This document shows positions 30,241 through 37,978 of a DNA stretch of 64,000 bases, in pieces. Source of the stretch: Streptomyces sp. Ru73 (GTDB lineage Bacteria > Actinomycetota > Actinomycetes > Streptomycetales > Streptomycetaceae). The first letter of the stretch is position 1. Each line of letters starts with the position of its first letter. Under the pieces are notes generated by a model that had not been told where the DNA came from, did no database searches, and saw only the letters and a list, made by a program, of their open reading frames with translations. Where the stretch lies: NCBI RefSeq assembly GCF_002920575.1, contig NZ_PQSQ01000014.1, positions 1 to 64,000 on the forward strand, written 5' to 3'. Made by a program: the position numbers and the translations under genes.

Positions 30241-31413
30241 CTACGGCGCCGCCAGGTCCACCAGTTCGGCGAGGGCCGCCCGGTGGTGGCCGGGGGCGCC
30301 GAGCGCGATCTCGTCGCTCTTGGCGCGCTTCAGGAACAGGTGCAGCGGGTGCTCCCAGGTCATGCCGATGCCGCCGTGCAGCTGGAGGCATTCCTGTGCG
30401 GCGCGGACCGCGACCGGGGCGCAGTACGCCTGCGCGACGGCCACCGCCACGGGCGCGTCCGGGCTGTCGGACGCCAGCGCGTCCGCGGCGTTGCGCGCCG
30501 CCGCCCGCGCCGACACCACCTCCAGCCAGAGCGCGGCCATCCGGTGCTTGAGCGCCTGGAACGAGCCGACGGCACGGCCGAACTGGTGGCGCTGCTTGGT
30601 GTATTCCACGATCTCGGTCAGGCACCACTCGGCGAGGCCCAGCTGCTCGGAGGCGAGCAGCCCGGCGCCCGTGAGCAGCGCCTTCCGTACGGCGGCACCG
30701 GCCCGGTCGGCGCCGGCGAGCCGGCGGCCCGCCGCCCCGTCGAAGGTGACGCGGGCCAGCCCGCGCGTGAGGTCCAGCGGGGTGACCGTCTCGATGTGCA
30801 GCCCCGGCGCACCGGCGTCCACGGCGTACAGCTCGATGCCGTCGGCCGCGCGTACCGGTACCAGCAGCACGTCGGCCGCCGCCGCGTCCGCTACCGAGGT
30901 GACGGTGCCGAGCAGGGCGCCGTCGGCCCCGGCCCGTACGGACGGCTCCAGCGGTCCGCCGGGCGCCGCCGTGAGCGGCAGCGCGAGCACGCCGACGCGC
31001 TCGCCGCCGGCCAGCGCGGCCAGCAGCCGGGCGGGCTCCTCCTCGGTGGTGTCGCAGCCCAGCAGGGCGGTGACCGCGAGGACGGCGCTCGTCAGATACG
31101 GCACGGGCGTCACGGCCCGGCCCAGCTCCTCCAGGACGACCGCCGCTTCCCGGGGCCCCGCGCCCTGGCCGCCGAGCTTCTCGGGGACGAGCAGTCCGGC
31201 CGCCCCGATGCCGCCGGCGAGCGAGCGCCAGAGAGCGGCGTCGTGGCTGCGCCCGGATTCCAGCTCGGCGAGCACCCCGGCCGGGCCGCCCCGGTCGGCC
31301 AGCAGGGACCGCACGGCGGCGCGCAGGTCGTCCTCGTGCTCCGAGTAGAGGAGGTCCGGGCCCTCGTGCGGGCCGGTCGCCGGGCCCTCTTGGAGCGTCT
31401 GCTGGTCGGTCAT
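30241..31413 (-). CDS. Acyl-CoA dehydrogenase, second subunit-like partner
   Basis: A 390-residue acyl-CoA dehydrogenase. Start ATG (complement of 31411-31413) overlaps the upstream gene's stop. Landmarks: GAAGLLVPEKLGGQGAGPREAAVVLEELGRAVTPVPYL; TKQRHQFGRAVGSFQALKHRMA; and QECLQLHGGIGMTWEHPLHLFLKRAK. The N-terminal and middle domains are more divergent than in its neighbour. Adjacent ACAD pairs like this form heterotetramers in actinobacterial steroid side-chain degradation; a similar assembly is inferred but the substrate is unknown. The frame continues upstream only as a shadow of the next gene. Confidence 0.85.
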   Translation of the reverse strand: MTDQQTLQEGPATGPHEGPDLLYSEHEDDLRAAVRSLLADRGGPAGVLAELESGRSHDAALWRSLAGGIGAAGLLVPEKLGGQGAGPREAAVVLEELGRAVTPVPYLTSAVLAVTALLGCDTTEEEPARLLAALAGGERVGVLALPLTAAPGGPLEPSVRAGADGALLGTVTSVADAAAADVLLVPVRAADGIELYAVDAGAPGLHIETVTPLDLTRGLARVTFDGAAGRRLAGADRAGAAVRKALLTGAGLLASEQLGLAEWCLTEIVEYTKQRHQFGRAVGSFQALKHRMAALWLEVVSARAAARNAADALASDSPDAPVAVAVAQAYCAPVAVRAAQECLQLHGGIGMTWEHPLHLFLKRAKSDEIALGAPGHHRAALAELVDLAAP

Positions 31414-32597
31414 CGGGGCAGGTCCTTCCACGCGACGTCCTTGTCGGTGCGCGGCTCGGAGGGCAGTCCGAGCACGCGTTCGGCGACGATGTTGAGGAGC
31501 ACCTCGGAGGTGCCGCCCTCGATGCTGTTGCCCTTGGCGCGCAGGTAGCGGTAGCCGGCCTCGCGCCCGGTGAAGTCCACGCCCTCGGGGCGGCGCAGCG
31601 TCCAGTCGTCGTACGTGAGGCCGTCCTCGCCGAGGAACTCCACCTCCCAGCCGCTGATCTCCTGGGCCAGCCGCGCGAAGGCGAGCTTCATGCCGCTGCC
31701 TTCGGGGCCCGGGTGGCCCAAGGTCAGCTGCTGGCGCAGCCGTTCGCCGGTGAGCCGGGCCACCTCGGCGTCGACCCAGAGCCGCAGCAGCCGCTGGTGC
31801 AGGTCGTGGGTGCGCAGTTCGGGCCGCTCGCGCCAGTCGGCGGCGGCAACGCCGATCATGCCGCCCTCGCGCGGGATGCGGGCGCCGCCGATGGCGACCC
31901 GCTCGTTCATCAGGGTGGTCTGGGCGACCTTCCAGCCCTCGCCCACCTCGCCGAGCCGGTGCGCGTCGGGGATGCGCACGTCGCTGAGGAAGACCTCGTT
32001 GAACTCCGCCTCGCCGGTGATCTGGCGCAGCGGGCGGACGTCCACACCGGGGTCCGTCATGTCGCACACGAAGTACGTGATGCCGCGGTGCTTCGGGGCC
32101 TCGGGGTCCGTGCGGGCGATGAGGATGGCCCAGCGGGCCTTGTGCGCGCCGGAGGTCCACACCTTCTGGCCGTTGACGGTCCAGGTGCCCTCGTCGTCCC
32201 GTACGGCGCGGGTGGCGAGGGCCGCGAGGTCGGAGCCGGCGCCGGGCTCGCTGAAGAGCTGGCACCACACCTCCTCGCCGGTCCACAGGGGCTTGAGGAA
32301 CCGCTGCTTCTGTTCCTCGGTGCCGAAGCGCAGGATGGTCGGCGCCGCCATGCCCAGGCCGATGCCGATCCGGCGCGGGTCGTTGTCCGGCGCGCCGGCG
32401 GCCGTCAGCTCCTCGTCGACGACGGCCTGCAGGGCGCGGGGCGCGTCCAGGCCGCCGAGCCCCTCGGGGAAGTGCACCCAGGCGAGCCCGGCGTCGAAGC
32501 GGGCGCGCAGGAAGTCCATGCGGTCGGTGGTGGCGGGCGGGTGCGCGGCGAGCAGTTCGGCGGTGCGCCGGCGCAGTTCCTCGGCTCCGATGCTCAT
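31410..32597 (-). CDS. Acyl-CoA dehydrogenase, first subunit-like partner
   Basis: A 395-residue acyl-CoA dehydrogenase with FPEGLGGLDAPRALQAVVDEEL, the flavin-binding CQLFSEPGAGSDLAAL, VNGQKVWTSGAHKARWAILIARTD, and the C-terminal GNSIEGGTSEVLLNIVAERVLGLP. Start (complement of 32595-32597) overlaps the stop of the quinone oxidoreductase gene. FAD-binding motifs are complete. It forms an operon with its neighbours at 30241 and 32594. Confidence 0.87.
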   Translation of the reverse strand: MSIGAEELRRRTAELLAAHPPATTDRMDFLRARFDAGLAWVHFPEGLGGLDAPRALQAVVDEELTAAGAPDNDPRRIGIGLGMAAPTILRFGTEEQKQRFLKPLWTGEEVWCQLFSEPGAGSDLAALATRAVRDDEGTWTVNGQKVWTSGAHKARWAILIARTDPEAPKHRGITYFVCDMTDPGVDVRPLRQITGEAEFNEVFLSDVRIPDAHRLGEVGEGWKVAQTTLMNERVAIGGARIPREGGMIGVAAADWRERPELRTHDLHQRLLRLWVDAEVARLTGERLRQQLTLGHPGPEGSGMKLAFARLAQEISGWEVEFLGEDGLTYDDWTLRRPEGVDFTGREAGYRYLRAKGNSIEGGTSEVLLNIVAERVLGLPSEPRTDKDVAWKDLPR

Positions 32598-33592
32598 CGC
32601 GCCGCCGCCTCTCCGGGGACGACGACCACGCGGCCCGTGGTGACGCCGTCGGCGACCCTCTGTACGGCGTCCGCCGTGCCCTCCAGGGGCACGCGGTCGC
32701 CGATGAGCGGCTTGATGACGCCCTGCGCCGCCAGCTTGGTCAGCTCCTCGTGGCAGGCGCCGATCGCGGACGGCTCCTTCGTGGCGTACAGGCCCCAGTG
32801 GAGGCCGAGGATCGAGTAGTTCTTCACCAGGGCGTGGTTGAGCGCGGGGCTCGGGATGGTGCCGCTGGCGAAGCCGATGACGACGATGCGGCCTTCGAAG
32901 GCCACGCACTTGGCGGACTGGGCGTACGCGTCGCCGCCCACCGGGTCGTAGATCACGTCGGCGCCGCGGCCGCCGGTGGCTTCCTTGACGGTCTTGATGA
33001 CGTCCTCGCTGCGCCGGTCGACGACCACGTCGCAGCCGAGTTCGCGGGCGACGGCCGCCTTCTCGGGGCCACCGACGACGCCGATGACGCGGGCGCCCGC
33101 GGCCCGGCCGAGCTGGACGGCCGCGCTGCCGACGCCGCCCGCCGCCGCGTGCACCAGCAGGGTCTCGCCGGCCTGGATGTGCGCGCGGCGGTGCAGCGCG
33201 AACCAGCCGGTCTGGTAGCCGATGTGCAGCGCGGCAGCCTCGGCGTCGTCCAGCGCGTCCGGTGCCGGCAGGACCGTCTTCGCGTCCACGACGGCCAGTT
33301 CGGCGAAGCCGCCGTCGGGCAGCGGCGGCTGGGCCAGCACCCGGGTGCCCTCGGCGACCCCGGCGCCCTCGCCCGCCGCGAGCACCTCGCCGCAGATCTC
33401 CACGCCGGGCGTGAAGGGCAGCGGCGGGCGCACCTGGTACTGGCCTCGGCACAGCAGCGCGTCGGGGAAGTTGACGTTCGCGGCCTTCACCCGGAGGAGC
33501 AGCTGTCCGGGGCCCGGCTGCGGGTCCGGGACCTCTTCGAGCCGCATCGCCTCACGTGGCTCGCCGTTCGCGTGTACCCGCCATGCCTTCAC
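32594..33592 (-). CDS. NADPH:quinone oxidoreductase-like MDR protein (zinc-independent)
   Basis: A 332-residue medium-chain reductase/dehydrogenase. It starts VKAWRVHANGEPREAMRLEEVPDPQPGPGQLLLRV from GTG (complement of 33590-33592), has the Rossmann motif LVHAAAGGVGSAAVQLGRAAGARVIG, and lacks the catalytic zinc cysteines, as in quinone oxidoreductases. It is the first gene of the acyl-CoA dehydrogenase operon and carries the operator-like palindrome upstream. It could reduce an enone or enoyl intermediate of the same pathway. Confidence 0.85.
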   Translation of the reverse strand: MKAWRVHANGEPREAMRLEEVPDPQPGPGQLLLRVKAANVNFPDALLCRGQYQVRPPLPFTPGVEICGEVLAAGEGAGVAEGTRVLAQPPLPDGGFAELAVVDAKTVLPAPDALDDAEAAALHIGYQTGWFALHRRAHIQAGETLLVHAAAGGVGSAAVQLGRAAGARVIGVVGGPEKAAVARELGCDVVVDRRSEDVIKTVKEATGGRGADVIYDPVGGDAYAQSAKCVAFEGRIVVIGFASGTIPSPALNHALVKNYSILGLHWGLYATKEPSAIGACHEELTKLAAQGVIKPLIGDRVPLEGTADAVQRVADGVTTGRVVVVPGEAAAR

Positions 33593-33635
33593 TGAGCTTC
33601 CCCTCACGACGTCGGTCGGCCTCGGTGCCATCGGC

Positions 33636-33653
33636 ATACTAAGCGGTCGGTAT
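33636..33653. promoter_or_regulatory. TetR-type operator overlapping the -10 of the ACAD operon
   Basis: ATACTAAGCGGTCGGTAT is an imperfect palindrome with ATAC...GTAT ends, the form typical of TetR operators in front of actinobacterial acyl-CoA dehydrogenase genes. Read on the minus strand, TTAGTAT within it resembles a -10 element. No TetR gene is adjacent, so the regulator would act in trans. Confidence 0.55.
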
Positions 33654-33750
33654 GGCTGAGGGAACAGGTGTCAGGGAGGCAATCGGGGCGGGGTCGGCGC
33701 TTCTGGCGCGGCGGGCACCGGCCCTTCCAGACGCGGCCGTGGGGGCAGCC

Positions 33751-33859
33751 CTTCAGGCACCGCGGGCGTCAGCCCCTTCAGGCACCGCGGGCGTCAGCCC
33801 CTTCAGGCACCGCGGGCGTCAGCCCCTTCGGGACCGCGGGCGTCAGCCCTTCAGGCGCC
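33751..33859. repeat. 25-bp tandem repeat at the 3' end of the methyltransferase gene
   Basis: Copies start at 33751, 33776 and 33801 (CTTCAGGCACCGCGGGCGTC then AGCCC), a 24-bp variant starts at 33826 and a partial copy at 33849. The gene's last codons and stop (33843-33845) lie within the array. Each unit contains GGGC-GTCA-GCCC, which can form a small hairpin. Confidence 0.85.
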
Positions 33860-34478
33860 GCACCTTGACCGTGTTGTCGGTACGGACGACCGACCGGCCG
33901 TCAGGGGCGGTCTGGACGCGCTCGTGCTCCGCGCAGACCAGCACCTCCCACTCCCCCTCGGCGAGCCGGAGGTCGGCCAGCACCTCCTCGGGGCCGGGCA
34001 GGCGCACGTCCGAATGCGCGTCCGTCTCCCACGGAGGCATCCCGGAGTGCCCCGTCACCAGCAGCGTCCCGCCGGGTGCCACCGCACCCGCCGCGGTGCG
34101 CAGCACCTCCTCCCGCGGCAGTTCGCCGAGCGTGTGCAGGAAGTGCGAGGTGACCAGGTCGAAGGTGCCCTCGGGGAAGGTCTCGCCCAGGGTGTGCCGC
34201 TGCCAGTCGATCCGGTGCGCCACCCCGGCGTCGGCCGCGTGCCCGGCCGCGCGGTCCAGCGCGACACGGGAGACGTCGACCGCCGTGACCTCCCAGCCCT
34301 GCCGCGCGAGCCAGATCGCGTCGCCGCCCTCCCCGCAGCCCAGGTCCAGGGCCCGGCCCGGCGTCATGCCGGCCACCTCCCTGACCAGTGCCGCGTTGGG
34401 CTCGCCGCTCCAGATCCGCTCGCTCTCGCCGTACCGGGCGTCCCAGAACTCCTCGTCCGAGATCTGTGCTTCGGTCAT
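33843..34478 (-). CDS. Class I SAM-dependent methyltransferase
   Basis: A 211-residue methyltransferase. ATG (complement of 34476-34478) follows AAGGAG. Motif I is RALDLGCGEGGDAIWLARQGWEVTAVDVS; FDLVTSHFLHTLGELPREEV and APGGTLLVTGH follow. The N-terminal FWDARYGESERIWSGEPNA is typical of the thiopurine/tellurite-resistance-like (TehB-like) small methyltransferases. The frame extends to 34976 but upstream residues look random. The substrate is not inferable. The 3' end is embedded in a tandem repeat. Confidence 0.85.
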   Translation of the reverse strand: MTEAQISDEEFWDARYGESERIWSGEPNAALVREVAGMTPGRALDLGCGEGGDAIWLARQGWEVTAVDVSRVALDRAAGHAADAGVAHRIDWQRHTLGETFPEGTFDLVTSHFLHTLGELPREEVLRTAAGAVAPGGTLLVTGHSGMPPWETDAHSDVRLPGPEEVLADLRLAEGEWEVLVCAEHERVQTAPDGRSVVRTDNTVKVRRLKG

Positions 34479-34770
34479 CGGCGCACACTCCTTCTCGTGT
34501 TCGTACCGGTGTGTCGGGCAGTACGGACGCGTCACGTACTGCTGCCGATGTTCCGGACCTCCGCGCCCCTTGGCGAACTTTGTTGCCGGGACGGCAAAGA
34601 GCCGCCTGCGCGCCCGCCGGCCAGGCCCGCCCGCACATGGCCGCAAGGCATCTGGAGGGCCGTCCGCGCCGCGCCCATAATGCGCAGCAGGCCGGTCCGC
34701 GCACGACCGGGACGCGGCGCGCGAGACCTGCCGCACCGGTGTCGGCCAGCGCTGCCGGAGGTGTCCGACC

Positions 34771-35748
34771 ATGACGGTGACCAGCGCCTTCCGTACGGCC
34801 CCTGACCGGCCCCCGACATCCCTCGGGCGGCGGGCGGCGGCGAGCGCGGCGGCGGTGGCCGCCGGGGCGCTGCTGCTGGCGGCGTGCGGTGGCGGGGGCG
34901 GTGACACGGGCGGCCGCAAGGACACCGGCTCGGCGGCCCCACTGGCCACCGCGCTGCCGCAGAGCATCCGCGACAAGGGCTATCTCGACGTCGGCTCGGA
35001 CATCGCGTACCCGCCGGTGGAGTTCAAGGACGCCAAGGGCCGGGCGGTCGGCCTCGACCCCGACCTGGCAGCGGCCCTGGGCAGGCAGCTGGGCGTGGAG
35101 TTCCGGTTCCGCATCGGTACCTTCGACACCCTGCTCACCGGGCTGCGCGCCAAGCGCTACGACATCGCCATGTCGGCCTTCACGGACAACAAGAACCGGC
35201 AGAACGGCATCGATCCGGCCACCGGGAAGAAGGTCGGCGAGGGGGTGGACTTCGTCGACTACTTCAGCGCCGGTGTGGCGATGTACGTCAGGAAGGACGC
35301 CCCCAGCCCGGTCAAGGGCTGGGGCGACCTCTGCGGCAGGAAGGCCGTGCTCCAGCGCGGCAGCGTCTCGGAGGACCTGGCCAGGAAGCTGTCGGCGAGG
35401 TGCGTGGCGGCCGGGAAGGCCCCGATCGCGCTGGAGCCCTTCGACAACGACCAGCAGGCCCAGACCCGGCTGCGGTCCGGCGGCGGCGACGTCGGCATCT
35501 CCGACTACCCGGTCGCCGAGTACGCGGCGCGGACCTCGGGCGGCGGCCGCGACTTCCGGCGCGTCGGCGGGCAGGTGCAGGCGGCGCCGTACGGCATCGC
35601 CGTCGCCAAGGGCAACACGCAGTTGCGGGACGCGCTGAAGTCCGCCGTGGACGCGGTGATGGCGAGCGGCGAGTACACCAGGATCCTGAAGAAGTGGGGC
35701 GTCACCGGTGGCGCCATCCACCGGGCCGAGATCAATGGCGGCAGCTGA
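34771..35748 (+). CDS. Amino-acid ABC transporter substrate-binding lipoprotein
   Basis: A 325-residue family-3 binding protein. ATG 34771 follows GGAGGTG. Signal ends with the lipobox LLAAC, followed by a Gly run. The mature domain starts GYLDVGSDIAYPPVEF and includes VGLDPDLAAALGRQLGVEFRF, the motif YDIAMSAFTDN, and GEYTRILKKWGV at the end. Two Cys (LCGRKAV, SARCVAAG) could form the disulfide seen in some arginine/opine-type binding proteins. Partner permease overlaps its 3' end; no ATPase gene is next to it. Confidence 0.88.
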   Translation: MTVTSAFRTAPDRPPTSLGRRAAASAAAVAAGALLLAACGGGGGDTGGRKDTGSAAPLATALPQSIRDKGYLDVGSDIAYPPVEFKDAKGRAVGLDPDLAAALGRQLGVEFRFRIGTFDTLLTGLRAKRYDIAMSAFTDNKNRQNGIDPATGKKVGEGVDFVDYFSAGVAMYVRKDAPSPVKGWGDLCGRKAVLQRGSVSEDLARKLSARCVAAGKAPIALEPFDNDQQAQTRLRSGGGDVGISDYPVAEYAARTSGGGRDFRRVGGQVQAAPYGIAVAKGNTQLRDALKSAVDAVMASGEYTRILKKWGVTGGAIHRAEINGGS

Positions 35749-36673
35749 GCGGCCGGACACCGCGCCGGCCGGCGGTCCGGTTGCCGTCACGGCGGTTCCG
35801 GTGCGCCACTGGGGCCGCTACGTCGCCGCCGTCCTCGCCGTCGGGGCCCTCGTCGCGCTCGTCGTCGCCTTCGCCCGGGGCCGGATCAACTGGGGCGCGG
35901 TGCCCGCCTACTTCTTCGACGACCGGATCCTGGAGGGCGTCGGGCAGACCCTGCTGCTGACCGTCCTGTCCATGGCGATCGGCACGGCAGGCGGCATCAC
36001 CCTCGCGGTGATGCGGCTGTCCAGGAACCCGGTGACCGCGTCGATCGCGTGGTTCTACATCTGGTTCTTCCGCGGCACGCCGGTGCTGGTCCAGCTGATG
36101 GTCTGGTTCAACCTGGGGCTGGTCTTCCAGTACGTCCGGCTCGGGCCGCTGTACAGCGGCGAGTGGGCCGGCTTCATGACGCCGTTCCTGACGGCCCTGC
36201 TGGGGCTCGGGCTCAACGAGGCCGCCTACATGGCGGAGATCTGCCGCGCGGGCCTGCTCGCGGTCGACGAGGGCCAGACGGAGGCCGCGATGGCGCTGGG
36301 GATGCGCCATGGCAGGACGCTGCGCCGGATCGTGATCCCGCAGGCCATGCGGGTCATCGTGCCGCCCACGGGCAACGAGGTCATCACCATGCTCAAGACG
36401 ACCTCGCTGGTGGCGGCGGTGCAGTACTACGAACTGCTGCGGTACGCGCAGGACATCGGGCAGCTCTCCGGCGCCCCGGTGGAGATGCTCTTCCTCGCGG
36501 CCGCCTGGTACCTGATCCTGACCTCGGTCCTCTCCGTCGGCCAGTACTACCTGGAACGCCACTACGCGCGCGGCTCCTCGCACCGGCTCCCGGCCACGCC
36601 GTGGCAGAAGGTGCGGGCGAACCTGCTCGTGCTCCGTCCGCGGAAGGCCGCGCGGGCGTCTGCGCGCCGGTGA
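35735..36673 (+). CDS. Amino-acid ABC transporter permease
   Basis: A 312-residue permease. ATG 35735 lies inside the binding-protein gene (14-nt overlap). A cytoplasmic N-terminus of about 30 residues precedes helix 1 (YVAAVLAVGALVALVVAFA). The EAA-type loop is NEAAYMAEICRAGLLAVDEGQTEAAMALGMRHGR. The long insert between helices near residues 130-150 (RLGPLYSGEWAGF) is unusual but present in some glutamate/histidine-type permeases. No ATP-binding gene follows; the next gene is on the opposite strand. Confidence 0.87.
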   Translation: MAAAERPDTAPAGGPVAVTAVPVRHWGRYVAAVLAVGALVALVVAFARGRINWGAVPAYFFDDRILEGVGQTLLLTVLSMAIGTAGGITLAVMRLSRNPVTASIAWFYIWFFRGTPVLVQLMVWFNLGLVFQYVRLGPLYSGEWAGFMTPFLTALLGLGLNEAAYMAEICRAGLLAVDEGQTEAAMALGMRHGRTLRRIVIPQAMRVIVPPTGNEVITMLKTTSLVAAVQYYELLRYAQDIGQLSGAPVEMLFLAAAWYLILTSVLSVGQYYLERHYARGSSHRLPATPWQKVRANLLVLRPRKAARASARR

Positions 36674-36695
36674 GCGCAGCGGACCGTACGCGGCC

Positions 36696-37178
36696 TCAGG
36701 TACGCCCCTCCCGCTCCTGTGCGTCCGTGAGGGCGGCCGAGTGGGTGGCCCAGCCGGCGCGGACGACCGGGAAGCCGGCGGCCTCGACCGCGTCACAGAC
36801 CAGCTCGTCGTCGTCCACGACGACCCGGACCTCGCGGCCGCGGGCGAGCTTGCTGAGCAGTTCGAGCTTGGTGAGGCGGGCCGGGCGGCGGTCACCGGAC
36901 GGGCGCATCCAGACGCGGCCCTCGGGGAGGCCGTGCCGGGCCAGCCAGTCCAGGGTGTCGGCGCGGCACTTCTCGGGCCGCCCGGTCAGGTAGACGATCT
37001 CGCACTCGGCGGCGCTCTCCAGGGCCAGCGCGACGCCCTCGGGCAGCGGCGGGTCGTCCGGTGCCGCGGCGAAGAAGCCGTCCCAGTCGCGCGGTCGCCG
37101 CTCCAGGTAGTGCTGCCGGTGTGCCGTGCCCGCCAGGGTGTTGTCCAGGTCGAAGACCGCCAGGGGTGCCGCTGCCAT
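36696..37178 (-). CDS. HAD-family phosphatase resembling the PNK 3'-phosphatase domain
   Basis: A 160-residue HAD-fold protein. Motif I is FDLDNTLAGTAHR (DxDNT), motif II is IVYLTGRPEKCRADTLDWL, and motif IV is VVVDDDELVCDAV. The architecture matches stand-alone phosphatase domains related to polynucleotide kinase phosphatase, but generic HAD phosphatase is the safe call. The start (complement of 37176-37178) is 3 nt beyond the end of the HxlR regulator gene, implying one transcript. Confidence 0.78.
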   Translation of the reverse strand: MAAAPLAVFDLDNTLAGTAHRQHYLERRPRDWDGFFAAAPDDPPLPEGVALALESAAECEIVYLTGRPEKCRADTLDWLARHGLPEGRVWMRPSGDRRPARLTKLELLSKLARGREVRVVVDDDELVCDAVEAAGFPVVRAGWATHSAALTDAQEREGRT

Positions 37179-37181
37179 GTG

Positions 37182-37868
37182 TCATCCCGTCGCCGTGCGT
37201 GCGGCCGCGGCGCCGGCACCGGCCGGCTCGCCGCGGTCCGTGGCCCGGATGCGGCCGGTGCCGATCCCGTCGGCCAGTGACAGCCGATCGTAGATCACCT
37301 CGGCGCACGCCGCCGTGTCCAGCTCCAGCACCACGTCGGGCGCTGCCGCCGGGCCGTCCGCGTAGCCGTACGCCTCCGTCGCCCCCGCGCCCGCCTCGTC
37401 CAGCGTGACGTGGAACGTCCCCTCGTCCAGCCGCACCTCCACGACGCGTACGGGCCCGTGCTCCGCCGGCCGCGCGGCGAAGTACCGGGCGAGCCGGGGC
37501 ATCAGCGGTACGGCGAACCAGTGGGCGCGCATCGCGTCCGTGGGCCCGGGCGCGCCCAGCTCGGGCGCGCCCCAGTCGGCCAGTGCGGTGAGGACGGGGA
37601 GCAGGGCCCGGCCGCGCGGGGTGAGTTCGTACACGTGGGCTGCGGCGGGCGGGTCGAGTCTGCGGCGGACGGTCAGGCCGTCGCGCTCCATGTCCTTCAG
37701 GCGCCCTGCGAGCATGTCCGTGCTGACGCCCGGCAGGTCGGCGTGGAGGTCGGTGTAGCGCCGGGCCCCGGCCAGCAGCTCCCGGACGATCAGCAGGGTC
37801 CAGCGGTCGCCCACGGTGTCCAGGGCGCGGGCGACGGGGCAGTACTGGTCATAACTTCGGCGCGGCAT
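37182..37868 (-). CDS. HxlR-family transcriptional regulator with SCP2-like C-terminal domain
   Basis: A 228-residue regulator. N-terminal winged helix with the HxlR hallmark YDQYCPVARALDTVGDRWTLLIVRELLAGARRYTDL and a Cys at residue 9 as redox or ligand sensor candidate; then VYELTPRGRALLPVL. From about residue 125 an SCP2/sterol-carrier-like domain (RVVEVRLDEGTFHVTLDE, LELDTAACAEVIYDRLSL) is present, a known two-domain variety. ATG (complement of 37866-37868) is preferred; the frame to 37934 is less likely. Dyads at 37890-37925 upstream may be its operators and would also serve the divergent aminotransferase gene. Confidence 0.85.
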   Translation of the reverse strand: MPRRSYDQYCPVARALDTVGDRWTLLIVRELLAGARRYTDLHADLPGVSTDMLAGRLKDMERDGLTVRRRLDPPAAAHVYELTPRGRALLPVLTALADWGAPELGAPGPTDAMRAHWFAVPLMPRLARYFAARPAEHGPVRVVEVRLDEGTFHVTLDEAGAGATEAYGYADGPAAAPDVVLELDTAACAEVIYDRLSLADGIGTGRIRATDRGEPAGAGAAAARTATG

Positions 37869-37890
37869 GATCCCCAGCATAGACAAGAAG

Positions 37891-37925
37891 TTGGACTTTC
37901 CAAGTTGCCGCTTGGTAAAACCAAG
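37891..37925. promoter_or_regulatory. Operator-like dyads between the HxlR gene and alaA
   Basis: CTTGG-TAAAA-CCAAG at 37911-37925 is a perfect 5-5-5 inverted repeat. An ACTT/AAGT-rich dyad (TTGGACTTTCCAAG) lies next to it at 37891-37904. The AT-rich divergent promoter of both genes is here. Confidence 0.5.
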
Positions 37926-37978
37926 TAGAGCCACAGACGCGCCGCGCCGCGGCGAGCGAGGGACCGGGAGGCCGCCGC

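Noticed and set aside
33751..33859. CRISPR array
   Set aside because: Repeats are directly adjacent with no unique spacers and no cas genes; it is a minisatellite.
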